Shown here: in pieces, positions 10,501-17,773 of the stretch
How positions within the stretch are numbered: position 1 is the stretch's first letter
Layout: every line of letters starts with the position of its first letter
From: JANYCG01 sp031392945
GTDB lineage: Bacteria > Pseudomonadota > Gammaproteobacteria > Burkholderiales > Burkholderiaceae_C
DNA length: 64,000 bases
NCBI GenBank assembly: GCA_031392945.1
Contig: JANMVT010000195.1
Span: 34,924 to 98,923, forward strand
Direction of reading: 5' to 3'
Program-made: the position numbers and the translations under genes
The notes under the pieces: model-generated
What the model was told of the DNA's origin: nothing
Databases searched by the model: none
Seen by the model: the letters and a program-made list of their open reading frames with translations, nothing else

Positions 10501-12923
10501 TTGACGGCGGGTCGGGCGAGTTCATTTTTGATGTGGGCGCGAACCTGCGGCCCGCGCGGCCCTGGATCAATGTGCTGGCCAACCCGGCTTTCGGCGCGCA
10601 AATTTCAGAGTCCGGCGCGGGGTACACCTGGGCCTTGAACAGCCGCCTGAACCAGCTCACGGCCTGGTCGAACGACCCGGTGGCCGACCCGCCGTCGGAA
10701 TGGTTTCTGCTGCAGGACTGCGACACCCTGGACGTGTGGAGCGTGGCGCCTGGCGCCTGGGGCGCAGAGGGCGCCACGTACTCGGTCAGCCATGGCCAGG
10801 GCGGCACCAGCATCAGCCACCGGCGCGGGCGCGTCGCCGTGACGGCCACCTGGTGTGTGGACCCTGAAACGTCCGTGAAGCAAATCCACCTGGCGGTGAT
10901 CAACCGGGGGCCGCGAAAAATCCGCCTGCGCCTGATTGGCGTGCTGGAGTGGGTCATGGGCACCAACCGGGTAGAGCGCCGGACGCTTGAGACCGCGCTG
11001 CACCGCCAACGCCTGTCCGGCCAAAAGCTGACCGCTTTGTTGTGCACCCAAACCGAGCGTTCGGGCGGTTTTGGCGGCGGCACGGCGTTTTTCGCGCTGG
11101 CCGGCCCCGCCGACCAGGAAGAGGACTGGACTTGCGACCGGCGCGAATGCTTCGACGCGCGCGGCGTGTTGGTGGTGCCCGACCATTTTGGGCAACAGCA
11201 GGGGCTCGGCCTGGATCCTTGCGCCGCCTTGGCCACCCGGGTGACGGTGGGCGCAGGCGAGTCGTTGGAACGCGTGTTTCTGCTCGGCTTTGGCGAGAAC
11301 GCAGACGCCGCCAGGGCCTTGGCCGCCTCGGCCGGCGCCACGGCGCCACGCCAGCGGATGGCGCAGGCGCGCGGCAAATGGGACGCGCTGCTGGGCGCGA
11401 CCACGGTCAAGACGCCGGACCCGCTGTTTGACGTCATGGTGAACCGCTGGCTGCTTTACCAGAACGTGGCCTGCCGCCTGTGGGCCAAGGCAGGCTTCTA
11501 CCAGGCCGGCGGCGCGACCGGTTTTCGCGACCAGTTGCAGGATGCGATGGCGCTGGCCTGGGCCGCGCCGCAGATGTTGCGCCAGCAGATCGTGCTGTGC
11601 GCGTCGCGCCAGTTTGTCCAGGGCGATGTGCAGCACTGGTGGCACGGGCCCACCGGCGCCGGGGTGCGCACGCATTTCAGCGACGACCTGCTTTGGCTGC
11701 CGTTTGCCGCAGCCCATTACCTGCGCGCCACCGGCGACGCTGGTTTGCTGGATGAGGCGGCGGCCTTCATCGAAGGCGCCGCCATCCCGCCCGGCGCGGA
11801 AGACGCCTATTACGTGCCCGATGTCAGCGCCGAGCGCGCAACGGTGTATGAACATGCGGCGCGCGCCATCGACCACAGCCTGAAAGTCGGCGCGCACGGC
11901 CTGCCGTTGATGGGCAGCGGCGACTGGAACGATGGCATGAACCGCGTCGGCATCGAAGGGCGCGGCGAGTCGGTCTGGCTGGGCTGGTTTTTATGCCGCG
12001 TGGTGGCGGACTTCGCCCCGCTGGCGCGCGCGCGCGGCGATTTGGCGCGGGTGCAGGCCTGGGAGAGCGCGGCGCTGGGCTGGCAAGCCGCCCTGCTGGG
12101 TGCGGCCTGGGATGGGCAATGGTTCAAGCGCGCGTTTTTCGACGATGGCCAGCCGCTCGGCTCCAACACCAACACCGAGGCGCGCATCGACTTGATCGCC
12201 CAGGCCTGGGCTGTGCTGTCGGGCGTCGCGCCTGTTGCGTTGCAACGCATGGCCCTGGCGTCGGTGGAGACGCATCTGGTTGACCACAGCGCCGGCTTGA
12301 TCAAGCTGCTCGACCCGCCGTTGGCGCATGCCCTCCCCAGCGCAGGCTACATCCAGGCCTATCCGCCTGGCGTGCGCGAGAACGGCGGGCAGTATTCGCA
12401 CGCCGGGGTGTGGGCGCTGATGGCCCAGGCACAATTCGCCAGCGCCGCAAACGAACCGGGCAAAGGCCAGGATATCGCCTATCGCGACTTCACCTGGCTC
12501 AGTCCGGCGCATCGCTCGCGCCACCCGGCGCAAAACACCGCCTACGCCCTCGAGCCCTATGTGATGGCCGGCGACGTCTACACCCAGGCGCCTTATGCCG
12601 GACGCGGCGGCTGGAGCTGGTACACCGGCGCTGCGGCCTGGATGCACCGCGCGGCAGTCGAATCGATTTTTGGCTTGCGGCTTGACGCGGCCAGCCTGAG
12701 CTTCACGCCCTGCCTGCCTTCGCACTGGCCCCAGGCCGAACTGGTCTTGAACCGGGACGGGCGCAGCATGCGCTTCATCCTGATGCGCGCTACCGAGCCG
12801 GACGCGCTGGCAGCCGCTGCGCAGTGGGACGCGGCCTTGCTGCGCCCGCAGCAGGCGCTGGCCTGGACAGCCTTGCAGGAGCGCGCCTGCTTTGTCATTC
12901 CTTTGCCGCTGGCCGGGCATTGA
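4533..12923 (+). CDS. Cyclic beta-1,2-glucan synthase (GT84 - glycoamylase-like - GH94 multidomain)
   Basis: About 2,796 residues from ATG 4533; the frame is open further upstream, but this ATG follows the small membrane ORF directly. Order: N-terminal helical region; membrane helices near residues 415-475; an inner-membrane glycosyltransferase with DSD (VTLDSDTQLPPG, about 655) and RWTRGDWQ (about 806); further membrane helices to about 1015; a glycoamylase-like domain (about 1070-1430, GISESAYAASDF, HHQGMT); beta-sandwich modules; and a C-terminal GH94 phosphorylase-type domain with the acid in GSGDWNDGMN (about 2462). Length and order match Brucella Cgs/NdvB, which build and cyclise periplasmic glucans for osmotic adaptation. 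No glucan exporter (NdvA) is adjacent. Confidence 0.9.
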   Translation: MPASALQRLVPDAPQVLCDMLDGARGVVQPPIRSEIFGLQRFAQHGRSLGATHRAASARASASRFFPRLRDNIQMLRDAHNYIGLQARTGYDISPAAEWLLDNFHLIEAQLKAINEGLPRSYFRSLPMLQDEPLAGLPRVYGIAWAFVAHTDSAFDETLVSQFLNAYQETRELNLSEIWALPTTLRVVLIENLRRLAERVATNKAAREVANLVCDKIERHSLPALDELLALLKLRGVGRVFLAQMAQRLRERPKSGPGPGGDKARYHEWLQAALPDPAAAQIQQPLDQAADNLSVSNAVKSLRAIGDADWIDIVALTSKLMQLMLRSPVFEAEDSATRGQTLNAIERLARRAGRGEAEVAQSLLGLMRADAPQANQPDAAQTVADHWLRGAGRAALWRELGLRHTALLPWLDALRGAALPAYLTALLLGTAGLMAWILLHHSDGLMDASAPWWLTLLGAALMVFPASETVVAVVNRLISESVRPVHLPRLAFADGVPAAHRVLVVIPSMLTSVAGARELAHRLQLHYLANPERQAQFALLTDWADASQEQLPSDAGLLGAATQQINALNALYPRGPNPPGPPDPPGAPEPAGQGGAAPRFILLHRARRFSQTEQRWIGWERKRGKLELLVAALADGKTSAFLDLGEASRIEAGTPYIVTLDSDTQLPPGTLRELVGVAAHPCNQPRLDAGRCRVVDGYGILQPRVVTPLPAVKDFTLFHWLFAGQCGIDPYSAATSEVYQDVFAEGSFTGKGLLNVGAVHAVLSGRMPEGQVLSHDLLEGSVARCAAVTNINLIEDAPFHADAAASRMHRWTRGDWQLLPVLLTPRRFKLGMINRWKMFDNLRRTLVPPMSLALLLLALGGAIMSPWAALILVLAAFSAGPLMGAVAGFSPSRDDLAISHFYRKAGADLARALWGGLWFLAQLPQQSLLALDAVLRSLYRMAVSHRHLLQWTTAATAQAQALAGLAALARQHWNQPVIALALLAGLAAARLAGGTPSPWLAAGLCLTWGASPLWIWLVSRTRPAPAEASLPVDDQVYLEALARDTWGLFVRSVGPQDNHLPPDNLQITPHDMVAHRTSPTNIGLYLLSVACARAFGWIGTQELITRLEATLATLARLQRHRGHFLNWYDTQTLAPLLPMYVSTVDSGNLSGHLLALAQACIELAGVPGAGPAHDAMAAETNARLLALAATLEQLAWAPEFDFLYHRKRHLFHIGFRLAEQQLDSSFYDLLASESRLTSLLAIAKGEVPVRHWASLGRPFYAVGADAGLRSWSGSMFEYLMPTLILNEPHGSVLHGACHGAVAEQVAFAQARSVPWGISESAYAASDFTLAYQYAPQGVPRLALRRTPPDELVVAPYATALAAQIVPHTACANFAALQALSARGQYGFIEALDYSPARQNEKEAFTPVNTFMAHHQGMTVVALANVLLDGVAQRWGMANAHIEAVASLLHERAPRELSILHAPPSYPPPQALQRRGPGLLREVLPGSGALEPTHVLSNGRYSVTLRANGAGSSRWGQTGVTRWRDDALRDAYGSFFYLRSNVQKQAVSITQRPAPDPAAQYCSSFHADRVCFTADWPKLHAHTTVWVSPEDDIEFRLIELRNLGKHPIEIELLSAFELSLSEARADEAHPAFTNLFVRARWQASQQALLFERKARLPTDRTLHAAHFLTNVQAQVVGVQAQTDRQRWLGRNRTAALPLASFDPQPSHPSAHGGAPGADLVTGLDPVCALAIRLRIAPNDKALLTFATAVSDDGATLHAVIDKYKQPSNVQRASFMSATLTGIRLHALRISAENFVAIQTLTTALALNLTHPQARIASHADDQDGVCDRRLLWRFGISGDRPILLVSAGVAQGVGLLRSLAQGLRLWSWGGVACDLVVLNSEPLSYNMDLQREIAALRDRHLAESTAESGHVNPVCTAFHALRLDEISSGELSTLKTLARAHLYSDGRPLAHHVQDWSALHEQAYERRHAVSTTAVSVTALAGTPAAPAGVFDGGSGEFIFDVGANLRPARPWINVLANPAFGAQISESGAGYTWALNSRLNQLTAWSNDPVADPPSEWFLLQDCDTLDVWSVAPGAWGAEGATYSVSHGQGGTSISHRRGRVAVTATWCVDPETSVKQIHLAVINRGPRKIRLRLIGVLEWVMGTNRVERRTLETALHRQRLSGQKLTALLCTQTERSGGFGGGTAFFALAGPADQEEDWTCDRRECFDARGVLVVPDHFGQQQGLGLDPCAALATRVTVGAGESLERVFLLGFGENADAARALAASAGATAPRQRMAQARGKWDALLGATTVKTPDPLFDVMVNRWLLYQNVACRLWAKAGFYQAGGATGFRDQLQDAMALAWAAPQMLRQQIVLCASRQFVQGDVQHWWHGPTGAGVRTHFSDDLLWLPFAAAHYLRATGDAGLLDEAAAFIEGAAIPPGAEDAYYVPDVSAERATVYEHAARAIDHSLKVGAHGLPLMGSGDWNDGMNRVGIEGRGESVWLGWFLCRVVADFAPLARARGDLARVQAWESAALGWQAALLGAAWDGQWFKRAFFDDGQPLGSNTNTEARIDLIAQAWAVLSGVAPVALQRMALASVETHLVDHSAGLIKLLDPPLAHALPSAGYIQAYPPGVRENGGQYSHAGVWALMAQAQFASAANEPGKGQDIAYRDFTWLSPAHRSRHPAQNTAYALEPYVMAGDVYTQAPYAGRGGWSWYTGAAAWMHRAAVESIFGLRLDAASLSFTPCLPSHWPQAELVLNRDGRSMRFILMRATEPDALAAAAQWDAALLRPQQALAWTALQERACFVIPLPLAGH

Positions 12924-12944
12924 CCAGGGCGGCGCGCGGCGCTG

Positions 12945-12951
12945 TCCTACA
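12945..12951 (+). promoter_or_regulatory. TCCTACA motif upstream of ferritin-like gene
   Basis: TCCTACA, 111 bp before the ferritin-like start and on its coding strand. It is one of six intergenic copies sitting 85-155 bp before stress/envelope genes (others at 20196, 28721, 29753, 35877 and 38509). No GTCAG precedes this copy. The role is inferred from position. Confidence 0.35.
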
Positions 12952-13061
12952 AGGCCAAGCGCCAGAGGCTGATAGCGGCCCCTGGCTGCCCCTTCTAAAG
13001 TTGCCCCATCCGCCGCAAGCGCCATCGCAAGCGGCCTTCGCGCACAACCAAGGATCCCGCC

Positions 13062-13634
13062 ATGACCGTCAAAAGCGATACGACCAATGTCAAACAATTG
13101 CCCGTTCCGGACCACCCGCGCATGGTGCTCGATGAGGCTGCGCTGGACGCGGCCCGGCGCAGCATCGACCAGGGCGCCGTGACCCCAAGCTACGGCCCAT
13201 GGCGCAAGGACATCATCAAGCTGCTCAATGATTCACTGGCCACGGAGTTGGTGTGTGTGCTGCGCTACAAGCGCCACCACTTCACTGCCAGCGGCCTGTC
13301 GTCGCCCAAGATCGCTGAAGAATTTCTGGTGCACGCCAACGAGGAAGCGGGCCATGGCGACCGGCTGGCCCAGCGCATCGTGCAGTTGGGCGGAGAGCCA
13401 GACTTTTCCCCCGATTCACTGAGCGGGCGCAGCCACGCCGCTTATGACGACGCCACCGACCTGAAGGCGATGATCCGGGCCAACCTGGTCGCCGAACGCG
13501 TGGCGATTGAAGCCTACAGCCAGATCATCGCCCTGATCGGCGACAAGGATTCAACCACGCGGCGCCTGCTGGAAGACATCCTCAGCGACGAGCAGGAGCA
13601 TGCCGAAGAACTCAAGGACTGGCTGGCTGAATAG
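13062..13634 (+). CDS. Ferritin-like / bacterioferritin-family di-iron protein
   Basis: 190 residues, four-helix ferritin-like fold. Di-iron ligands are visible as Glu in SLATELVCVLRYKRH, ExxH-type EEAGHGD, Glu in VAERVAIEAY, and DEQEHAEEL near the C-terminus. The N-terminal extension of about 45 residues is longer than in plain bacterioferritin. The likely role is iron binding/oxidation or Dps-like protection in the cytoplasm. A TCCTACA motif lies upstream. A GGGTGGT/ACCACCC hairpin (13658-13680) follows the stop but lacks a T-run. Confidence 0.8.
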   Translation: MTVKSDTTNVKQLPVPDHPRMVLDEAALDAARRSIDQGAVTPSYGPWRKDIIKLLNDSLATELVCVLRYKRHHFTASGLSSPKIAEEFLVHANEEAGHGDRLAQRIVQLGGEPDFSPDSLSGRSHAAYDDATDLKAMIRANLVAERVAIEAYSQIIALIGDKDSTTRRLLEDILSDEQEHAEELKDWLAE

Positions 13635-13721
13635 ACAGCCGATATTTTTCCGCCCACGGGTGGTGGGGCCGTCACCACCCTGAGATATCAATCACACATC
13701 ACTTTTAACTGGAGATCAACC

Positions 13722-14036
13722 ATGAACATCCGCACCACCCTCGCCGCCATAATCGCCGCCGCCGCCCTGCTCACTGCCACCGGTTGCGCTGTCAGCCGTG
13801 GCCAGGAAACCGTTGGCGCCTACATTGACGACACCGGCATCACCACCCTCGTCAAATCCCGCTTCATTGAAAACAAACAGGTGGACGCCGCCAGCATCAA
13901 GGTTGAAACCCTCAATGGCACCGTGATGCTGTCGGGCTTCGCCAAAAACTACACCGAGAAAGCCACGGCCGGCGACATCGCGCGCGGCGTCAACGGCGTG
14001 AAGATGGTCAAGAACGAAATCGCGGTTCGTCCTTGA
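13722..14036 (+). CDS. BON-domain lipoprotein/periplasmic protein
   Basis: 104 residues with a strong CTGGAGATC ribosome site. The signal peptide ends in TATGC, an imperfect lipobox. A single BON domain follows (ITTLVKSRFIENKQVDA ... LNGTVMLSGF ... GVNGVKMVKNEI). BON proteins such as OsmY and DolP bind phospholipid and protect the envelope under osmotic stress. It sits just before csbD; a larger two-BON relative is at 46998-47612. Confidence 0.85.
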   Translation: MNIRTTLAAIIAAAALLTATGCAVSRGQETVGAYIDDTGITTLVKSRFIENKQVDAASIKVETLNGTVMLSGFAKNYTEKATAGDIARGVNGVKMVKNEIAVRP

Positions 14037-14092
14037 GTTTTTGACGCCAAACCCATTTCAATTTTTTTATTTATCAAGCGAAGGAGTTTCAT

Positions 14093-14326
14093 ATGAACTG
14101 GAATCGAATTGAAGGCAACTGGAAACAGGTGACCGGCAAAGCCAAAGAACAGTGGGGCAAGCTGACCGACGACGACTTTGACATCGTCGCCGGGCGGCGC
14201 GACCAGCTGGCCGGCAAAATCCAGGAGCGTTATGGCGTGGCCAAGGATGACGCTGAAAAACAAGTCACCGAATGGAGCCGCAAGGCGACGGACTCCTGGT
14301 TCACCAAGGACAAGGACAGCCTTTGA
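14093..14326 (+). CDS. CsbD-family stress protein
   Basis: 77 residues with the hallmark MNWNRIEGNWKQVTGKAKEQWG start and a GKIQERYGVAKDDAEKQV second half, small and highly charged as in the CsbD family (general-stress-induced, function unsettled). AAGGAG lies 8 nt before the ATG. A clear rho-independent terminator follows, so BON-csbD forms one transcript. Confidence 0.9.
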   Translation: MNWNRIEGNWKQVTGKAKEQWGKLTDDDFDIVAGRRDQLAGKIQERYGVAKDDAEKQVTEWSRKATDSWFTKDKDSL

Positions 14327-14347
14327 ACGGCAGCCCAGATCGGCGCA

Positions 14348-14388
14348 GCATGCGCCGTCTCCCACGCGGCGCATGCCGCGTTTTTTTT
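14348..14388 (+). terminator. Rho-independent terminator after csbD
   Basis: GCATGCGCCG pairs perfectly with CGGCGCATGC across a 9-nt loop, followed after CGCG by eight T residues. Confidence 0.9.
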
Positions 14389-14393
14389 GCCAA

Positions 14394-14452
14394 AATGCTA
14401 TATTTTTAGAAGCATACTATCTATATTTCACAAGGGAAATATGCCGTTTTTC
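14394..14452 (+). repeat. Dispersed ~60-bp repeat, copy 2
   Basis: AATGCTATATTTTTAGAAGC head, TACTATCTATATTTCAC middle, AAGGG tail and ATGCCGTTTTT end, in the same order as the other copies. It lies directly behind the csbD terminator and in front of the PPK2 gene. Confidence 0.7.
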
Positions 14453-14501
14453 CTGTTTGTTCGCAACCGAACAGACGAATCGGTCGCAGGCAGGCAAGCT
14501 G

Positions 14502-15392
14502 ATGAACCATACTTTACGGAATGCGGCCATGAACGCAAAAACCAGACAGGGCAAACCCATCACGCCGGCCGAAAAAGCGGCGGCCATCGGCAAGCGGGCC
14601 GGGGCGCCCGATCCGGCGGGTGCCGGTGTTTCGATCGCCCGCAAGGACTACAAAGCCCAGATGCGCCTGCTCCAGATCGAGTTGGTGAAATTGCAGCGCC
14701 ACATCATCGCCTGCGGGGAAAAGATCCTCGTTTTGTTTGAAGGGCGCGACGCGGCCGGCAAGGACGGCAGCATCAAGCGCATCGTCAAGTACCTGAGCCC
14801 GCGTGAAACGCGGGTGGTGGCGCTTGGCAAGCCGTCCGACCGGCAGCAGAGCGGCTGGTACTTCCAGCGTTATGTGGCCCAGCTTCCGGTGGCGCAGGAG
14901 CTGGTTTTGTTCAATCGCAGCTGGTACAACCGCGCCGGCGTCGAACAGGTGATGGGTTTTTGCACCGAAGACGAGTACGAGGCCTTCATGCAGACCGTGC
15001 CGAAGTTCGAGGAAATGCTGGTCAATTCCGGCTTCACGCTGCTGAAGTACTACCTGGACATCAGCAAGGACGAGCAGATTCTGCGTCTGGCCGACCGTGC
15101 GCGCAACCCGCTCAAGCAATGGAAGGCCAGTCCGATCGACGCGGTCGCCGTCAAGCACTGGAAAGCCTACTCCAGCGCGCGCGACGCCATGCTGCTGCGC
15201 ACCCACACCGCCACGTCGCCATGGTGCGTCGTGCGGGGCGACGACAAGCGCCTGGCGCGGCTCAACCTGATGCGCGACATGTTGTCACGCCTTCGTTACG
15301 CCGACAAAAACGAGGCATTGCTGCGGCCCGACCGTACCATCGTGTTCGAATTCACGCTGGATTGCATCGGCGCCAAAAAACTGGCCCGCTGA
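14502..15392 (+). CDS. ppk2: Polyphosphate kinase 2 family protein
   Basis: 296 residues from ATG 14502 (ATG 14529 is a close alternative; the frame is open upstream through the repeat). PPK2 hallmarks: Walker A FEGRDAAGKDG, the RNRS/lid-type segment FNRSWYNRAGVE, and W(F)QRYV between them. The enzyme moves phosphate between polyphosphate and nucleotides, mostly making GTP/ATP or nucleoside diphosphates; the substrate class cannot be fixed from sequence alone. The neighbouring stress genes fit a role in energy balance. Confidence 0.9.
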   Translation: MNHTLRNAAMNAKTRQGKPITPAEKAAAIGKRAGAPDPAGAGVSIARKDYKAQMRLLQIELVKLQRHIIACGEKILVLFEGRDAAGKDGSIKRIVKYLSPRETRVVALGKPSDRQQSGWYFQRYVAQLPVAQELVLFNRSWYNRAGVEQVMGFCTEDEYEAFMQTVPKFEEMLVNSGFTLLKYYLDISKDEQILRLADRARNPLKQWKASPIDAVAVKHWKAYSSARDAMLLRTHTATSPWCVVRGDDKRLARLNLMRDMLSRLRYADKNEALLRPDRTIVFEFTLDCIGAKKLAR

Positions 15393-15559
15393 CTGTCGGC
15401 AAAGCAGTATTTCAGGGTTGTGTTCGCCATCGCACAGAACTGCGCGCCCAAGCGCCTTATCCTGACCCTGTGCCGTAGGCGATGCCGGATCGCAGCGGCT
15501 AATTCACGGGAGGCCAAACACCTCGCGTTCCGAGATTGCCCACTTTTCAAGGATCCACA

Positions 15560-15823
15560 ATGAACCATCCAATCCCAATTCTGGCGCTGTTCGCAGCCCT
15601 GGCGCTTGGCGCCTGTCAAAAGCCCGATGTCGTCGTCATGCCGACTACGCCTGTCGCTGTGCCTGGGCCCGCCGGCCCCACCGGAGCCACCGGCAACACC
15701 GGTTCGACCGGCAGTCAGGGCAATGACGGCAACACGGGCAACACGGGTGCCACCGGCAAGACCGGCGGCGGCACCACCGTCGTCGTCGTTCCTGGCGCGC
15801 CCGCATCGGCGCCTGCGAACTGA
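15560..15823 (+). CDS. Collagen-like (Gly-X-Thr) small lipoprotein
   Basis: 87 residues from ATG 15560 (AAGGA upstream). The signal peptide ends at the lipobox LGAC. After a short Val/Pro linker come about 12 Gly-X-Y triplets, mostly Gly-X-Thr, then a GGGTTVVVVPG tail. A longer paralogue with the same plan and the same TTVVV-type end is at 40490-40849. It is probably anchored to the outer membrane with the collagen-like rod projecting from it. The function is unknown. Confidence 0.75.
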   Translation: MNHPIPILALFAALALGACQKPDVVVMPTTPVAVPGPAGPTGATGNTGSTGSQGNDGNTGNTGATGKTGGGTTVVVVPGAPASAPAN

Positions 15824-15855
15824 GGCATGTTTTTCAATCCTTCAAGGAGAATCCC

Positions 15856-16014
15856 ATGAGTCTTGGCACCATACTTTTGATCGTTCTGGTTTTGCTGCTG
15901 ATTGGCGTCTTTCCTACCTGGGGGCACAGCAGCAGTTGGGGTTATGGCCCCAGCGGCGGAATCGGCCTGTTGGTGGTCATCGTGATCGTACTGCTGGTGA
16001 TGGGGCGAATCTAG
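15856..16014 (+). CDS. DUF3309 small membrane protein
   Basis: 52 residues, AAGGAGAA ribosome site. Two hydrophobic helices (MSLGTILLIVLVLLLIGV and GLLVVIVIVLLVMG) flank a polar loop PTWGHSSSWGYGPSGG, the pattern of DUF3309 proteins found beside stress genes in many Proteobacteria. It lies 32 nt after the collagen-like gene and 15 nt before the PLD-type gene, so it is likely co-transcribed. The function is unknown. Confidence 0.8.
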   Translation: MSLGTILLIVLVLLLIGVFPTWGHSSSWGYGPSGGIGLLVVIVIVLLVMGRI

Positions 16015-16029
16015 CGCGACACACCCGCG

Positions 16030-17421
16030 ATGAAGGCCCAGCACGTCCCGCTCCGGTGGTGGTTGGGCCTGGTTTGCCTGCTGGGGCCGGCCGCCTGCGG
16101 CAGCCTGCCGGCCATCGATCCCGACCTGGCGCGTCCTGCCCGGAGCAAAGTTCGCCTAGAAGGCGCAAGGGGCGAACTGACGGCCGCGCAAAGCAAGGCC
16201 ATCCTCGACAAACTAAAGAGCAGCAGCCCGGACACCAACATATTCGACCGCCACATGGCGCTGGAGCAGGCCATTGTCGGCAGCCCGCTGACCACGGGCA
16301 ACCAGGTCCAGTTGCTGCAGGACGGCCCGGCCACCTACCGCGCCATGTTCGCCGCCATTCTGGCCGCGAAAGACCACATCAACCTCGAGACCTACATTCT
16401 GGATGCCGATGAGGTCGGCCAGCAATTTGTCCAGGCCCTGCTGGACAAACAGCAGCAAGGGGTGCAGGTCAACCTCATCCGCGACAGCGTGGGCACCTTG
16501 GGCGTGCCGCCGGAATTTTTCAAGAATTTGAGCGACAGGGGCATCAACGTGCTTGAGTTCAACCCGGTCAATCCGCTGGCCGCGCGCAATGCCTGGGCCT
16601 TGAACCAGCGCGACCACCGCAAGCTGCTGATCGTCGATGGCGCCATCGCCTTCCTGGGCGGCATCAACATCAGCAGTGTCTATTCCGGCGGGTCATCCAG
16701 CAAGCGTTCAGGCGCCAACCCCAATGCCAGCCTGGCCTGGCGCGACACCGACCTGCAATTGCAAGGGCCGGTGGTGGCCGAATTCCAGAAACTGTTTCTT
16801 GCGACCTGGGCGAAACAAAATGGTCCGCCGCTGGCAAAAAGCAATTTCTTCCCTTCGCCCGAAAGGCCGGGCAAACAAGTGGTGCGCGCCATTGGCAGCT
16901 CGCCCAGCGATCCCTTCAGCCTGATCTACGCCACCCTGTTGTCAGCCATTGGCAGCGCCGAGACCAGTGTGCACCTCACCAACGCGTATTTCGCGCCAGA
17001 TCCGCAATTGCTGGCGGCGCTGGGCGCAGCCGCCGCGCGCGGGGTGGACGTCAAATTGATCCTGCCCAGCCAAACCGATTCGTGGCTGGTGTTCCACGCC
17101 GGACGGGGTTATTACGACCAGCTGCTGCGCTCGGGCGTGAAAATTTACGAACGCCGGGGCGTCATCCTGCATTCCAAAACCGTCCTGGTGGACGGGGTGT
17201 GGGCGACTGTCGGCTCCACCAACCTTGACTGGCGCAGCTTTCTTCACAACGAGGAGCTCAACGCCGTGGTGCTGGGCACGGAATTCGGCAGCCAGGTTCA
17301 GGCCATGTTCGACAAAGACCTAGCCGCTTCGGACGCCATCACGCTGGCCCAGTGGCAACGTCGGCCGCTTGATTTGCGCATCAAGGAGCTGTTCGCCCGG
17401 GTTTGGGAGTACTGGTTGTGA
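16030..17421 (+). CDS. Phospholipase D-like / cardiolipin synthase-type lipoprotein
   Basis: 463 residues. Two HxKxxxxD motifs define the PLD superfamily: DHRKLLIVDG (about residue 200) and HSKTVLVDG (about 378), each followed by GG/GSTN. The N-terminus is a lipoprotein signal (LLGPAACG), so the enzyme should be anchored at the periplasmic side rather than integral as classic cardiolipin synthase. The likely reaction is phosphatidyl transfer; the nearest functional analogue is ClsC. The C-terminus IKELFARVWEYWL is typical of the cardiolipin synthase group. Confidence 0.85.
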   Translation: MKAQHVPLRWWLGLVCLLGPAACGSLPAIDPDLARPARSKVRLEGARGELTAAQSKAILDKLKSSSPDTNIFDRHMALEQAIVGSPLTTGNQVQLLQDGPATYRAMFAAILAAKDHINLETYILDADEVGQQFVQALLDKQQQGVQVNLIRDSVGTLGVPPEFFKNLSDRGINVLEFNPVNPLAARNAWALNQRDHRKLLIVDGAIAFLGGINISSVYSGGSSSKRSGANPNASLAWRDTDLQLQGPVVAEFQKLFLATWAKQNGPPLAKSNFFPSPERPGKQVVRAIGSSPSDPFSLIYATLLSAIGSAETSVHLTNAYFAPDPQLLAALGAAAARGVDVKLILPSQTDSWLVFHAGRGYYDQLLRSGVKIYERRGVILHSKTVLVDGVWATVGSTNLDWRSFLHNEELNAVVLGTEFGSQVQAMFDKDLAASDAITLAQWQRRPLDLRIKELFARVWEYWL

Positions 17422-17602
17422 CGCGCCGCTCCCTGCCCGCCCTGGCCTGTCTGGCGCTTGCCCTGGGCGGCGTGATCTGCATCCTCATCGCCACCGGTGC
17501 CTCCTATGGCCTGTCGGGTGTGATGGGTGCGCCATACGCGTTCGATCCGACGATCAATGTGCTGGGGCTCGTGTTTTCCGCCGCCATCGGGATTCTGTTT
17601 GG
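17418..17602 (+). pseudogene. Remnant of a MacB-type ABC permease C-terminus
   Basis: The frame starting GTG-ACG reads LALALGGVICILIATGASYG ... NVLGLVFSAAIGILFG, matching the last two membrane helices of MacB/FtsX-type permeases (the usual continuation is a P-A-R/K-A-x-x-L-D-P motif). Here it breaks off after ILFG and no upstream part of the permease exists; the PLD gene precedes directly. Recognition is by eye. Confidence 0.6.
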
Positions 17603-17674
17603 CTCACGGCGGGTTGGGCGTTCTGGCATTTGCCGCTGTTCGTGTACCGCCCAGGCTACACCAGCATGGGAGCG
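17600..17674 (+). pseudogene. Remnant of a CPBP (CAAX-type) membrane protease
   Basis: In another frame, overlapping the end of the MacB scrap, the sequence reads WLTAGWAFWHLPLF then PGYTSMG, which matches the WAxWHxPxF motif 2 of CPBP/Abi proteases. No motif 1 (EExxxR) is present upstream. Both flanks are unrelated, so this is a 25-codon relic fused to the MacB relic. Confidence 0.55.
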
Positions 17675-17773
17675 GTCGGCGACGCCAGGCCTGGCCCCTT
17701 GGTGGGTTTGCGCACAGACCGGCTGGCCAGGTCGGCGCAATCTGCCCGATCTGAACGGCCAACGAGGGCAACC

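Noticed and set aside
13658..13680. GGGTGGT/ACCACCC hairpin after the ferritin-like gene as terminator
   Set aside because: No T-run follows; possible but not supported.
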